A model generated the notes under the pieces. The model did not search any database. It was not told the origin of the DNA and worked only from the letters and a program-made list of their open reading frames with translations. From Planctomycetota bacterium (GTDB taxonomy: Bacteria > Planctomycetota > Brocadiia > JAADGH01): DNA of 64,000 bases. Positions 26,616 through 33,918 of this stretch are shown piece after piece. The stretch lies in contig JAADGH010000061.1 in the NCBI GenBank assembly GCA_013152475.1, forward strand, positions 29,635 through 93,634. Reading direction: 5' to 3'. Made by a program: the position numbers and the translations under genes. Positions within the stretch are counted from its first letter, which is position 1, and each line of letters opens with the position of its first letter.

Positions 26616-28841
26616 ATGGATGATGCCAAGGAATTCGTTCAAGTCGCTATCCCCATCCCCCTGCGCAAGACCTTCGACTACGCCGTGCCGGAGGTCCTGC
26701 GCGGGCGGATCGAGGTAGGCTCGCGGGTGCGCGTGCCCTTCAGCCGGCGGGAGGTGGAGGGCTACTGCGTCGGGTTCGTGCCGGAGTCGGAATATGACAA
26801 GGTCCGCGATATCCTCGATGTGATCGACGAGGTGCCCATGCTCGACGCCGAGCTCCTGGAGCTGACAAAGTGGATGTCGGACTACTACTTTTGCAGTTGG
26901 GGCGAGGCGCTCGATGCCGTCCTGCCCACGGCCGTGCGCGAGGGAACGCAGACACGGAAGGTCCGTCTGGCCAAACTCAAGATCCCCCTTGACGATGTGG
27001 ACAAGGTCATCTCCGAAATCGAGGCCAAAGCGCCGAAGCAGGCGAAGGTGCTGGCGATCATCGCCGAGAACGACGGCACGATGACGGCTTCTCGGATCGC
27101 CAAGGCCGTCGGCTGCACACCGTCGGTCGTCCGATCCCTGGAGAAGGCGGGGCGCATCGTCTTCCTCGAAGAGAAGGCAATCCTCGACCCGCTCCTCGAC
27201 CTGCCCGTGGATAAGGTGAGCCGCTTCGAGCCGAACGACGAACAGGCGGTCGCGCTCAAGCGCGTTCGGGAACGCCTCGCCGAAAATACCTTCGGTGTCA
27301 TCCTCCTTCATGGAGTCACCAGCAGCGGCAAGACGGAGATCTACCTGCAGGCCATCGCCGGCGTCGTCGCCGCCGGGAAGCAGGCGATTGTCCTCGTTCC
27401 CGAAATCTCCCTCACGCCGCAGACCATCCGCCGCTTCCGCGCACGCTTCGACCGCGTCGCCGTTATGCACAGCCGCATGAGCAAGGGCGAGACGCACGAG
27501 CAGTGGCGGCAGATTCGCAGCGGTGAGGCGCAGATCGTCCTGGGCGTGCGCTCGGCGGTTTTCGCACCGACGAAAAACCTGGGCCTCATCGTCGTGGACG
27601 AGGAGCACGAGAACACGTTCAAGCAGGACGTCACCCCGCGCTATCACACCCGCGACGTAGCCGTCGTCCGGGCCCATCGATCCGACGCGCTCGTCCTGCT
27701 CGGGTCGGCGACGCCGTCGCTCGAGAGCTACCGCAACGCGATGACCGGAAAGTACGAGCTGGTCCGCCTGACGAAACGTATCGAGGACCGCCCCCTGCCG
27801 GTGGTGCATGTGGTGGACATGCGCGGGGAGCACCACGCGCAGAAGCGGTTCGCCCATTTCTCGCGCGACCTCCTGGAGGAGCTGCGGCGGACCATCGCCC
27901 GAGGCGAGCAGGCCATCCTGTTCCTGAACCGGCGAGGCTTCGCCACCACGGTGAGCTGCCGGAAGTGCGGCCTGGTGCTGGAGTGCGTCCGGTGCGGCAT
28001 TGCCATGACCTACCACAAATCGCGCCACGTCGCCGTCTGTCACCAGTGCGGCGCGCGTCTGACGCCACCCGATGCCTGCCCCGATTGCCAGACGCCCGAC
28101 CTGCGCTTCACGGGTGCGGGGACGGAGAAGATCGAGGAGTATCTCGGCAAGCTCGTCCCCGAGGCCAACGTCGCCCGGATGGACACGGACACGATGACGA
28201 AGCGCGGCTCATACCGCGAAACCCTCGACCGATTCCGCAGCGGGGAGGTAAACGTTTTGCTGGGCACGCAGATGATCGCGAAGGGCCTGGACTATCCGAA
28301 CGTCACCCTCGTCGGCATCATCTCCGCCGACACGGCGCTGCACCTGCAGGACTTCCGCGCGAGCGAACGGACGTTCCAGCTCATCTCCCAGGTGTCCGGC
28401 CGTGCGGGACGGGGGGTGCGGCCGGGGGCGGTCATCGTCCAGACCCACAAGCCGGGGCACTACTGCATCGAGTGCGCGGCTCGTCACGACTACGAAAAAT
28501 TCGCGGATGTGGAACTTGAGCATCGCCGGGCCTTGGGCTATCCTCCGTTCTCGCGCGTGGCGCGGATCGTCGTGCGCGGTCTGCAGCGCAACAAGGTGAT
28601 CCAGAAGGCGAACCAGATCGCCGCGAAGCTCCGCGAGAGCGGCCTGCTGGGGCAGCGGCAGCTCCTGGGTCCCGCCCAGGCCCCCATCGAGCGGGTGAAG
28701 GAGCGCGCCCGCTGGCACATGCTGGTGAAGGCGCCGGAGTCGCGGACGCTGCGGGCGATTCTGTCGCACGCGGAAGAGGAGATGAAATCGAGCGGTGGCG
28801 TGTATGTGACGGTGGACGTGGACCCGATGAGTATGCTGTGA
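26616..28841 (+). CDS. priA: Primosomal protein N' (PriA helicase)
   Basis: A 741-aa replication-restart helicase. N-terminal DNA-binding domain (VAIPIPLRKTFDYAVPE), then a superfamily-2 helicase: Walker A GVTSSGKTEIYL (~233-244), VVDEEHENTFKQD (~326-338), GSATPSLES. Eight zinc-binding cysteines in four CxxC pairs lie at ~448-497 (CRKC, CVRC, CHQC, CPDC), followed by GTEKIEEYL and the C-terminal helicase motifs (GTQMIAKGLDYPNVTLVG, SGRAGRG). All key motifs are intact and the length is normal. It reloads the replicative helicase at stalled forks. Start lacks a Shine-Dalgarno site; see the near-leaderless promoter. Confidence 0.96.
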   Translation: MDDAKEFVQVAIPIPLRKTFDYAVPEVLRGRIEVGSRVRVPFSRREVEGYCVGFVPESEYDKVRDILDVIDEVPMLDAELLELTKWMSDYYFCSWGEALDAVLPTAVREGTQTRKVRLAKLKIPLDDVDKVISEIEAKAPKQAKVLAIIAENDGTMTASRIAKAVGCTPSVVRSLEKAGRIVFLEEKAILDPLLDLPVDKVSRFEPNDEQAVALKRVRERLAENTFGVILLHGVTSSGKTEIYLQAIAGVVAAGKQAIVLVPEISLTPQTIRRFRARFDRVAVMHSRMSKGETHEQWRQIRSGEAQIVLGVRSAVFAPTKNLGLIVVDEEHENTFKQDVTPRYHTRDVAVVRAHRSDALVLLGSATPSLESYRNAMTGKYELVRLTKRIEDRPLPVVHVVDMRGEHHAQKRFAHFSRDLLEELRRTIARGEQAILFLNRRGFATTVSCRKCGLVLECVRCGIAMTYHKSRHVAVCHQCGARLTPPDACPDCQTPDLRFTGAGTEKIEEYLGKLVPEANVARMDTDTMTKRGSYRETLDRFRSGEVNVLLGTQMIAKGLDYPNVTLVGIISADTALHLQDFRASERTFQLISQVSGRAGRGVRPGAVIVQTHKPGHYCIECAARHDYEKFADVELEHRRALGYPPFSRVARIVVRGLQRNKVIQKANQIAAKLRESGLLGQRQLLGPAQAPIERVKERARWHMLVKAPESRTLRAILSHAEEEMKSSGGVYVTVDVDPMSML

Positions 28842-28849
28842 AGAGGTCG

Positions 28850-28897
28850 AAGAGTGGAAGAGTGGAAGAATGGAAGAATGGAAGAATGGAATGATGG
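28850..28897. repeat. 8-bp tandem repeat (AAGARTGG)
   Basis: Five exact contiguous units, AAGAGTGG twice then AAGAATGG three times, and one degenerate unit (AATGATGG). It begins nine bases after the priA stop. The following ATG (28898) starts a 56-codon frame. Confidence 0.8.
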
Positions 28898-29068
28898 ATG
28901 ATTGAGGAGCTGTCCGGGGGAGGCGGGAGCGTAATCAACGTCGTGCTTGCCACGGTTTTGGGCGAGGCGCTGGTGGCGGTGTTCATGCCTGGGGGCTATC
29001 CCGCTGGGTACGCCATCATTGCCCTCGCCGTCTTCATGGCGCTGATGATCCGGTCGGCGCTACGATGA
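28898..29068 (+). CDS. Possible small membrane protein (56 aa)
   Basis: Frame from ATG 28898 to TGA 29066-29068. After a Gly-rich start (MIEELSGGGG) it encodes two hydrophobic stretches (VINVVLATVLGEALVAVF and AGYAIIALAVFMALMI) joined by MPGGYPAG, a hairpin-like two-helix topology. No convincing ribosome site, and the start is formed by the end of the tandem repeat, so it may be the 3' remnant of a larger membrane protein. No family recognised. Confidence 0.35.
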   Translation: MIEELSGGGGSVINVVLATVLGEALVAVFMPGGYPAGYAIIALAVFMALMIRSALR

Positions 29069-29074
29069 TCGGTC

Positions 29075-29103
29075 TTGACGGGGACGGGGAATGTGGGGAT
29101 AAT
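29075..29103 (+). promoter_or_regulatory. sigma70-type promoter for the double-PepSY-like gene
   Basis: TTGACG (29075-29080), 17-bp spacer, GATAAT (29098-29103). The predicted ~110-nt leader contains the repeat at 29137-29205. Confidence 0.6.
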
Positions 29104-29136
29104 GTGTCAAAGGAATGTTGGGAAGGGCAGGGATAA

Positions 29137-29205
29137 TGTAGGCGCAGGCTTTATGCCTGCGGAAACTGGGCGCGAAGCCCCGCACCCATACAGGGTACGG
29201 CTACA
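29137..29205. repeat. GCCTATCC-family core, divergent copy
   Basis: It shares CAGGCTTTATGCCTGCGG and the GGGTNCGGCT(A/G)CA end with the element at 32801-32895 but lacks the GCCTATCC termini. TGTAG/CTACA bracket it. It lies in the 5' leader of the 29221 gene, not at a gene end. Confidence 0.6.
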
Positions 29206-29220
29206 TGGGGAGGTCTTGAA

Positions 29221-30015
29221 ATGACAAGAACCCGATTTGCCATCGTTGTCGCGGTTGTGATGAGCCAGATACCGTCCCTCCACGCCGCGGGGAAGCGATA
29301 TCCCTACATTGAGAAGTACACGGTCAAACTTCAGAAACTCAAAATGCCGCTCAAGGAGGCCATGAACAAGGTCATGGAGCAGTACGGCGGCATCCCCATC
29401 GGGGGCAGTCTGGAACTGGGCGAGGAGGACGGCAGCTTCATCTATTGCGTCCAGACCGTCCGGCCGGCGCAGGACGGCAAGCCGGCGAGCATCTGGGAGG
29501 TGGTTCTTGACGCCGAGACGGGCGAGATGGTCAACATGGAAAACGCGACCCGAGGCAAGGAGCGGGAGTTACGAAGGAGAGAAGAGGAACAACGGCGGGA
29601 GCGAGAGAGGGACGGAGAAAAACAAGAAAAGCAGAAGCAACCCGTCGCCGAGGGCAAGTACCCCTACGTCCAGAGATACATCGCGCAAATCCAGAAGGTC
29701 GGCGTGCCGATCCAGGAGGCGATGAGCAGCGTCATCGAGGAGCACGGAGGCATTCCCATTGCCGCGGCGATTGAGCCGGGGGACGAGGAGGAAGGCGGTT
29801 TCCTTGTCACGGTTACCACCCTCAAGCCCGGCAAGGACGGCAAGCCGACGCGGATATGGGAAATCGGCATCGACGCAGCCACGGGCGAGCTGATGCGCAT
29901 CTCCAACGCGGCGCGCTGGATTGAGCGAGATCTGAAAGAGCGCGAGGCGGATCGCGAGCGCGAGCGCAAAGAAAGAGAACAAGAACGCAAGAACGAGAAA
30001 GAGGATGATAGGTAG
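29221..30015 (+). CDS. Secreted protein with two PepSY-like repeats and charged tails
   Basis: A 264-aa protein with GGGAGG 8 nt before ATG and a signal peptide ending SLHA-A. It contains two copies of an ~80-residue unit: the first (~30-110) includes KMPLKEAMNKVMEQYGGIPI, PASIWEVVLDAETGEMV; the second (~145-235) includes GVPIQEAMSSVIEEHGGIPI, PTRIWEIGIDAATGELM. The pattern (helix, then beta strands ending in D-x-x-T/A-G-E) is PepSY-like; these domains bind or inhibit peptidases and sit in periplasmic proteins. Each unit is followed by a highly charged helix (RRREEEQRRERERDGEKQEK; READRERERKEREQERKN). The stop codon lies in the stem-loop element shared with 868-913. Exact family uncertain. 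Confidence 0.75.
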   Translation: MTRTRFAIVVAVVMSQIPSLHAAGKRYPYIEKYTVKLQKLKMPLKEAMNKVMEQYGGIPIGGSLELGEEDGSFIYCVQTVRPAQDGKPASIWEVVLDAETGEMVNMENATRGKERELRRREEEQRRERERDGEKQEKQKQPVAEGKYPYVQRYIAQIQKVGVPIQEAMSSVIEEHGGIPIAAAIEPGDEEEGGFLVTVTTLKPGKDGKPTRIWEIGIDAATGELMRISNAARWIERDLKEREADRERERKEREQERKNEKEDDR

Positions 30016-30068
30016 TTCCCGTTGCGGATCGACGCTCCTCAAAACACGCTCAAACAAGTTTGAGCGTG
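30012..30068 (+). repeat. Stop-codon-linked stem-loop element, copy 2
   Basis: GTAGTTCCCGTTGCGGA (30012-30028) then, after a 16-nt gap, an 11-bp hairpin with arms CACGCTCAAAC and GTTTGAGCGTG and an AA loop (30045-30068). Same architecture and near-identical ends as 868-913; its TAG again ends the preceding gene. Confidence 0.7.
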
Positions 30069-30180
30069 GCACAGCGTTTTCCTCAAACACTCAGGGGGGC
30101 TGCGCCCAATCCCGCGCCGCGCGGCTTGGGCATATCTTTCCCCGACAGGAATTAAGTGCCCCCCGCCGAAAGGATTGACT

Positions 30181-30369
30181 ATGCGAAAGTGGCTGGCTTG
30201 TCTCGCCGCCATCTGTATCGGCACATCGCTGATCGGCTGCGCCGAGCGGGAGAAGCAAGACGAGAAGGATAAGGTCCGCGTCCAGGCGCCCTTCGTTGAT
30301 GTCCGAGTCAAAGAAGACGGCAGCACGCGCGTCAAGGCGCCGGGAACGGATATTCAGGTGGACAACTGA
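30181..30369 (+). CDS. Small lipoprotein (62 aa)
   Basis: ATG 30181 follows GAAAGGA by six bases. Signal with lipobox SLIGC (Cys at ~20), then a charged mature part of ~42 residues with an internal near-repeat (KVRVQAPFVDVRVKEDGS, TRVKAPGTDIQVDN). No family recognised. Two bases separate its stop from the next small membrane protein gene. Confidence 0.6.
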   Translation: MRKWLACLAAICIGTSLIGCAEREKQDEKDKVRVQAPFVDVRVKEDGSTRVKAPGTDIQVDN

Positions 30370-30371
30370 CC

Positions 30372-30503
30372 ATGCAGAAATTCCTTTTGGCCTTCTACGG
30401 CATTGTGTTCATCGTGCTGGGGTGCATCGCGGCGCTGTGGATTGTAAAGATCTTGAAAAACGCGTTCGGGTACAGAGAGTCGGATGAAGACACCGACGAG
30501 TGA
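30372..30503 (+). CDS. Small single-pass membrane protein (43 aa)
   Basis: ATG 30372 is two bases after the lipoprotein stop. Sequence: QKFLLAFYGIVFIVLGCIAA LW form one transmembrane helix, then IVKILKNAFG and an acidic tail ending EDTDE. The tight spacing to the lipoprotein suggests a two-gene unit. A further 31-codon frame with one hydrophobic helix (30484-30579, LALITYVSVLWIV) overlaps its end; that one is less certain. Confidence 0.5.
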   Translation: MQKFLLAFYGIVFIVLGCIAALWIVKILKNAFGYRESDEDTDE

Positions 30504-30582
30504 TGGCCCGTGGCCCCTTGCCCTGATAACGTACGTCTCCGTCCTCTGGATTGTCCGAATGGCTCGGGCCGCCTTGTAGGGC

Positions 30583-30918
30583 ATGAAGGGGAAGGCCAAC
30601 GACATGACCATCGAGATCTTTCTTGGCTCAGCCCGACAACGGGGGCGGCACCTGAACCGTCGAACCGCACATCCGCCTGGACCTTCGCCGCGTCGATCTC
30701 GAACCCGCCGCGAGCAAGACTGCGTGGACTACCTCCTGCGCCAACGCCAGCGCAACCGCGGCCCCGTCTGTCCGCAGTGCAGGAAGAAGCCCCTGCGCTA
30801 TCAGGACAGCCGCCGTCTGTGGCGGTGCGCCGGGTGTGGGGAGCAGATGACGATTCTGTGGGGCACGCCGGAAGAGCGGCTGGAGACGCGTGTCATCGTC
30901 AAATCACATGGCCCTTGA
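30583..30918 (+). pseudogene. Zinc-ribbon ORF resembling an IS1595-type transposase N-terminus (remnant)
   Basis: An open frame of 111 codons. Its second half reads VDYLLRQRQRNRGPVCPQC, a spacer, LWRCAGCGEQMTILWGTPEE: a CPxC...CxxC zinc ribbon followed by a 'GT' block, the arrangement at the start of IS1595-family transposases. The catalytic DDE domain is absent; 40 bp later the RRM promoter begins. The first half (RGRHLNRRTAHPPGPSP) is low-complexity and unlikely to be native. It could alternatively be a free zinc-ribbon protein. Confidence 0.4.
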
Positions 30919-30961
30919 CTTCTACAATTATAAGCGTTCCAGGAATTGCCTGAGATAGTGC

Positions 30962-30990
30962 TTGACGCGGTTTCGGAAAAGGGATACAAT
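30962..30990 (+). promoter_or_regulatory. sigma70-type promoter for the RRM protein
   Basis: TTGACG (30962-30967), 17-bp spacer, TACAAT (30985-30990). It predicts a ~97-nt 5' leader, long for this window, which could hold a temperature- or protein-responsive element as in some bacterial RRM genes. Confidence 0.7.
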
Positions 30991-31093
30991 ACGGCCTGTG
31001 TTGAATGCCCGATTTCCGGGTGACGTGCTCAGTTTTGTTCAGTGCTATTCTCGGTTAAACCCGGAACGGCAGGAAGAGAGACAGGAAGGGAAG

Positions 31094-31363
31094 ATGGCAA
31101 AGAATTTGTATGTTGGCGGTTTGTCGTATGATACGACGGAGGACCAGCTGCGTCAGCACTTCGAGCAGTTCGGCGAGGTTGAGTCGGCGAAGGTCATCAT
31201 GGACAGGGACACCGGTCGGTCGAAGGGTTTCGGCTTTGTCGAGATGGCCACGCAGGAAGCCGCAGAAGCGGCGATCAAGCAGTTGGATCAAAGCGAGTTC
31301 GGCGGGCGCAACATTACGGTGAACGAGGCCCGCGAGAAGAAAGACCGGGGCCCGCGCTACTAA
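31094..31363 (+). CDS. RRM-domain RNA-binding protein
   Basis: An 89-aa protein consisting of a single RNA recognition motif. RNP2 is LYVGGL (5-10) and RNP1 is KGFGFVEM (44-51); aromatic RNA-contact positions are present. ATG 31094 follows GGAAGGGAAG. Length and sequence fit bacterial RNA-binding proteins related to cyanobacterial Rbp and eukaryotic glycine-rich proteins, but the C-terminal Gly-rich tail is replaced by a short KKDRGPRY. Cytoplasmic; likely binds mRNA or structured RNA, possibly in stress or cold. Flanked by its own promoter and terminator, so monocistronic. Confidence 0.93.
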   Translation: MAKNLYVGGLSYDTTEDQLRQHFEQFGEVESAKVIMDRDTGRSKGFGFVEMATQEAAEAAIKQLDQSEFGGRNITVNEAREKKDRGPRY

Positions 31364-31398
31364 GTCGGCCTCCGTGTCACACCCCTTGAACCCATGAC

Positions 31399-31437
31399 GG
31401 CAGCGGGGCGGTTGAACAGCCCCGCTGCCTAACTTTT
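31399..31437 (+). terminator. Rho-independent terminator after the RRM gene
   Basis: A perfect 11-bp stem GGCAGCGGGGC / GCCCCGCTGCC (31399-31429) with a 9-nt loop followed by TAACTTTT. Strongest intrinsic terminator in the window. Confidence 0.85.
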
Positions 31438-31533
31438 GGGGACACCATACTTAACCCGTTGATCAGCAGAGAGTTATAGACTCGCGATCTTGGTCTGATC
31501 TTTCCCCGCATTCTCGTCTCCGACCAGCCCTCT

Positions 31534-31775
31534 TTCACCTACGACGACAGCAGGAACCTCACCAGCGACGGCGACTTCGGTACCGCAGACGACGACTATC
31601 AGGCCACGAGTACCGTGGGGAACCCCTACGGATTTACCGCGCGGCGGCTTGACGAAGAGACGGGGTTGATGTAGTACTATAAGGCACTGTGCTACTCTCC
31701 GCTCTTTGGCAGATTTATCACGCGCGATCCCAAGGGCTATGTGGACGGCATGAATCTGTATGCCGACTACTTCGC
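31534..31775 (+). pseudogene. Rhs/YD-repeat core fragment with in-frame stop
   Basis: Continuous frame: FTYDDSRNLTSDGDFG (YD-repeat), then NPYGFTARRLDEETGLM, TAG (31672-31674), YYKALCYSPLFGRFITRDPK, GYVDGMNLYADY. This matches the highly conserved Rhs-associated core (GFTGRRYDPETGLYYYRARYYDPxLGRFLSRDP). The variable toxin tip and the upstream repeats are absent. The premature stop and lack of a start show it is a decayed fragment. From ~31776 to 31997 I see no recognisable feature. Confidence 0.75.
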
Positions 31776-31997
31776 CCGGCAATGCGCCCGAACAGCCGCA
31801 TACCGGCGGAGAATGAGATTCTGGCGAGCCGGTAGAAAGGTCATCTTCGCCGGATACATCGGGGGGAGGAGTGTTTGCTGCCCCCAAAGGAGCAAATACC
31901 TGGGAAACTGGTGCGAGGATGCGCCCTCTGCCGATAAGGTTCAACGTAGACATACCCCAACCGCACGCGCAGAGGTCATTGCGTCCTTTCCGGAGAC

Positions 31998-32026
31998 TTG
32001 ACATACGCGCGGGTATGTAGTATCCT
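31998..32026 (+). promoter_or_regulatory. sigma70-type promoter for the methyltransferase gene
   Basis: TTGACA (31998-32003), 17-bp spacer, TATCCT (32021-32026), giving a ~90-nt leader. Confidence 0.65.
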
Positions 32027-32124
32027 CTTACCATTTCCTGGGCGGGTGTACGCTGCGGAACCGCGCCCCTCGTGTTCGGGAACCGCCCGTCAGACGTTGC
32101 ACAAAAGGCAGAAAGGTTCGTGTC

Positions 32125-32763
32125 GTGGATGAGAATCCATCTCTGTTCCAGAGACTCCGGTGGCTTGTACGGGGCGCACTCCGCAACACCTACCGACTCG
32201 GCGTTTTCTACCTCCGAAGCCGAAACGAGCTGCCCCACCTGCTCAACCGCAGGGGCCTTGTCGGCGAGGGCGCTGAGATCGGCGTCAATGTCGGGTTTTT
32301 CTCCGAAAAGATTCTCGCCGACTGGCGCGGCAGCAAGCTCTATTGCGTCGACCCCTGGCGGGAGTTCCCCCAGGAGGAATACACCGATCGCGCCAACGTC
32401 TCGCAGGAAAAACAGGACGAGCTCTACCAGCAGACGGTCGAGCGCCTCAAGCCCTTCGGCGACCGCGTCGAACTCATGCGCACCACATCCGAGGAGGCGG
32501 CCAAGGCCTTCGAGGACGGTCAGCTCGACTTCGTGTACATTGACGCCCAGCACCACTATGAGGCCGTCAAGGAGGACATCGCGCTCTGGTACCCGAAGGT
32601 GAGGAAGGGCGGCATCCTCTGCGGGCACGACTACCTGGACGGCCACGTGCGCGACTGTCTGATCGGCGTGAAAAGCGCGGTCGATGAGTTCATCGGCGAG
32701 ACGGGCCTCAAGCTGGTCGTCTCGGCGGAGAAGGACTGGCCCTCCTGGTTCGTTTTTGTGTAA
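32125..32763 (+). CDS. Class I SAM-dependent methyltransferase (Methyltransf_24-like)
   Basis: A 212-aa protein from GTG 32125, with GAAAGG nine bases upstream. After a short helical lead (RLRWLVRGALRNTYRLG) the Rossmann core has the SAM motif GAEIGVNVGFFSEKIL (~48-63), the acidic second strand YCVDPWREF (~73-81), and FVYIDAQHHYEAVKEDI (~137-153), the typical D-xxH-x-Y-x3-x-D block of Methyltransf_24 proteins often found in glycan or cell-envelope loci. HDY (~172) is a further conserved feature. No signal peptide. Substrate not inferable; it stands alone next to decayed sequence. Confidence 0.85.
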   Translation: MDENPSLFQRLRWLVRGALRNTYRLGVFYLRSRNELPHLLNRRGLVGEGAEIGVNVGFFSEKILADWRGSKLYCVDPWREFPQEEYTDRANVSQEKQDELYQQTVERLKPFGDRVELMRTTSEEAAKAFEDGQLDFVYIDAQHHYEAVKEDIALWYPKVRKGGILCGHDYLDGHVRDCLIGVKSAVDEFIGETGLKLVVSAEKDWPSWFVFV

Positions 32764-32800
32764 AGGCCCCCCACAGACATACCGGGATTTCCAGCTAAGC

Positions 32801-32895
32801 GCCTATCCAAAGAACTTGTAGCCCCAGGCTTTATGCCTGCGGGAAAACCGCATCCGTAAAGGGTGCGGCTGCAAATGCCGGTTTTTCGGATAGGC
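32801..32895. repeat. GCCTATCC element, complete copy with terminal inverted repeats
   Basis: Ends GCCTATCC (32801-32808) and GGATAGGC (32888-32895) in inverted orientation; about 95 bp. Core shared with 13912-13980 (opposite orientation) and 29137-29205. It lies between convergent genes, 8 nt past the stop of the thioredoxin-like gene. Confidence 0.75.
32844..32868 (-). terminator. Terminator-like hairpin after the TPR-thioredoxin gene
   Basis: On the minus strand CCGCACCC-loop-GGATGCGG followed by TTTT, about 35 nt past the stop at 32904. Carried by the GCCTATCC element, in the same relation to its gene as at 13939-13963. Confidence 0.5.
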
Positions 32896-32903
32896 TCCAA
32901 GGC

Positions 32904-33797
32904 CTACTGCCCGTCCTGCAGAAGCAGGCCGATCGCCTTGAATAACGTTTCGTCTCGGAGATCGACGTAACGTACGATCCCCCGCCGATCCATCAGGAAG
33001 ACCATGGGGATGCTGCTCACGTTGTAGATCCGCGCCACGGGGGAGTCCCACTTCTTCCCGTCACAGTACTGAGGCCAGGCGATGGCTTGGGCCTTCAGGT
33101 GTTCGGCCAGGGCCTTTGTGTCGGTGTCCAGGCTCACGCCCACGAACTCCAGTCCCTTCTCGTGGAACTGGTCGTAGGCCTTCTTGATGTTGGGGAGATC
33201 TTGCCGGTCTGGCGGACACCATGTGGCCCAGAAGTGGATAAGGAGCGGGCGGCCGATGAAGCCCTTCAAGTCCAGAGGCTGCCCGTTGATGTCCTCCGCC
33301 TTGAATAAGGGCGCCTTCGATCCGATCAGCTTCAGCGGCCCCAGGAGCTTTTTTGCATCGTTCGCGTTTCGCGACTGGGGGAACTCCCTTAAAAAGGCCT
33401 CGTAGTTCTCCCTGGCCTTGACCTGGTCCAGCGAATGGAGGTAGCAGAATGCCAGATGGTAGAGAATGTTCTCCTTCCCCCGACTGTCCACGGGGCCTTG
33501 GAGCGCGTCCTGGAGGACCTCCGCCGCTTCCTTGTAGCGCTCCAGGCGAATCAGGCTGACGCCGCAGAGGTATCTTGCGAAGGGCGCCTCCGGCGCATCG
33601 GGATATTCTTTGAGCAGGGCCCTCAGATTGCGCAGGGCGAGTTCCGTGCACCTCTCCACCTCGCACGGCACACCCTTCTTGCGCAGCAGGTCCTTCGCCT
33701 CCATCAGGCGTTCGGTGGCCGTCAACTGGGCATGCGCAGGGGACGGCGCCCAGGCCCAAAGAAGCATCACAGCAGCAACAAGGCAGGCGATCCGCAT
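32904..33797 (-). CDS. TPR-thioredoxin fold protein (TlpA-like) with CPPD active site
   Basis: A 297-aa secreted protein; ATG 33797 begins a signal peptide ending SPAHA-Q, GGAG lies 9 nt upstream. Residues ~28-150 form TPR-like helices (LRNLRALLKEYPDAPEAPFA; LAFCYLHSLDQVKARENYEA). Residues ~158-297 are a TlpA/ResA-type thioredoxin domain (APLFKAEDINGQPLDLKGF, LLIHFWATWC, VARIYNVSSIPMVFLMD with the cis-Pro). The redox motif reads W193-C194-P-P-D197: the second cysteine is Asp, so no intramolecular disulfide can form. Possible roles: peroxiredoxin-like, mono-thiol reductase or non-catalytic binder. Confidence 0.85.
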   Translation of the reverse strand: MRIACLVAAVMLLWAWAPSPAHAQLTATERLMEAKDLLRKKGVPCEVERCTELALRNLRALLKEYPDAPEAPFARYLCGVSLIRLERYKEAAEVLQDALQGPVDSRGKENILYHLAFCYLHSLDQVKARENYEAFLREFPQSRNANDAKKLLGPLKLIGSKAPLFKAEDINGQPLDLKGFIGRPLLIHFWATWCPPDRQDLPNIKKAYDQFHEKGLEFVGVSLDTDTKALAEHLKAQAIAWPQYCDGKKWDSPVARIYNVSSIPMVFLMDRRGIVRYVDLRDETLFKAIGLLLQDGQ

Positions 33798-33833
33798 CCG
33801 TCTGTCTCCGATAGCAGGGACCGATATTTGGGT

Positions 33834-33862
33834 TTGTTCTCTTTTCCCTCTTATTTTATAAT
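33834..33862 (+). promoter_or_regulatory. sigma70-type promoter for the EB_dh-like gene
   Basis: TTGTTC (33834-33839), 17-bp spacer, TATAAT (33857-33862). The surrounding 33835-33895 stretch is unusually AT-rich and probably also drives the divergent thioredoxin gene. Confidence 0.6.
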
Positions 33863-33918
33863 AAACTATGCTGTATTTCCTGCAAAAAATCTTGCCCCGG
33901 TTATGGAAAGCGAATGGC

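Noticed and set aside
31776..31997. Continuation of the Rhs frame as coding sequence
   Set aside because: After NLYADY the translation loses similarity to Rhs proteins and has mixed composition; no start codon or ribosome site.
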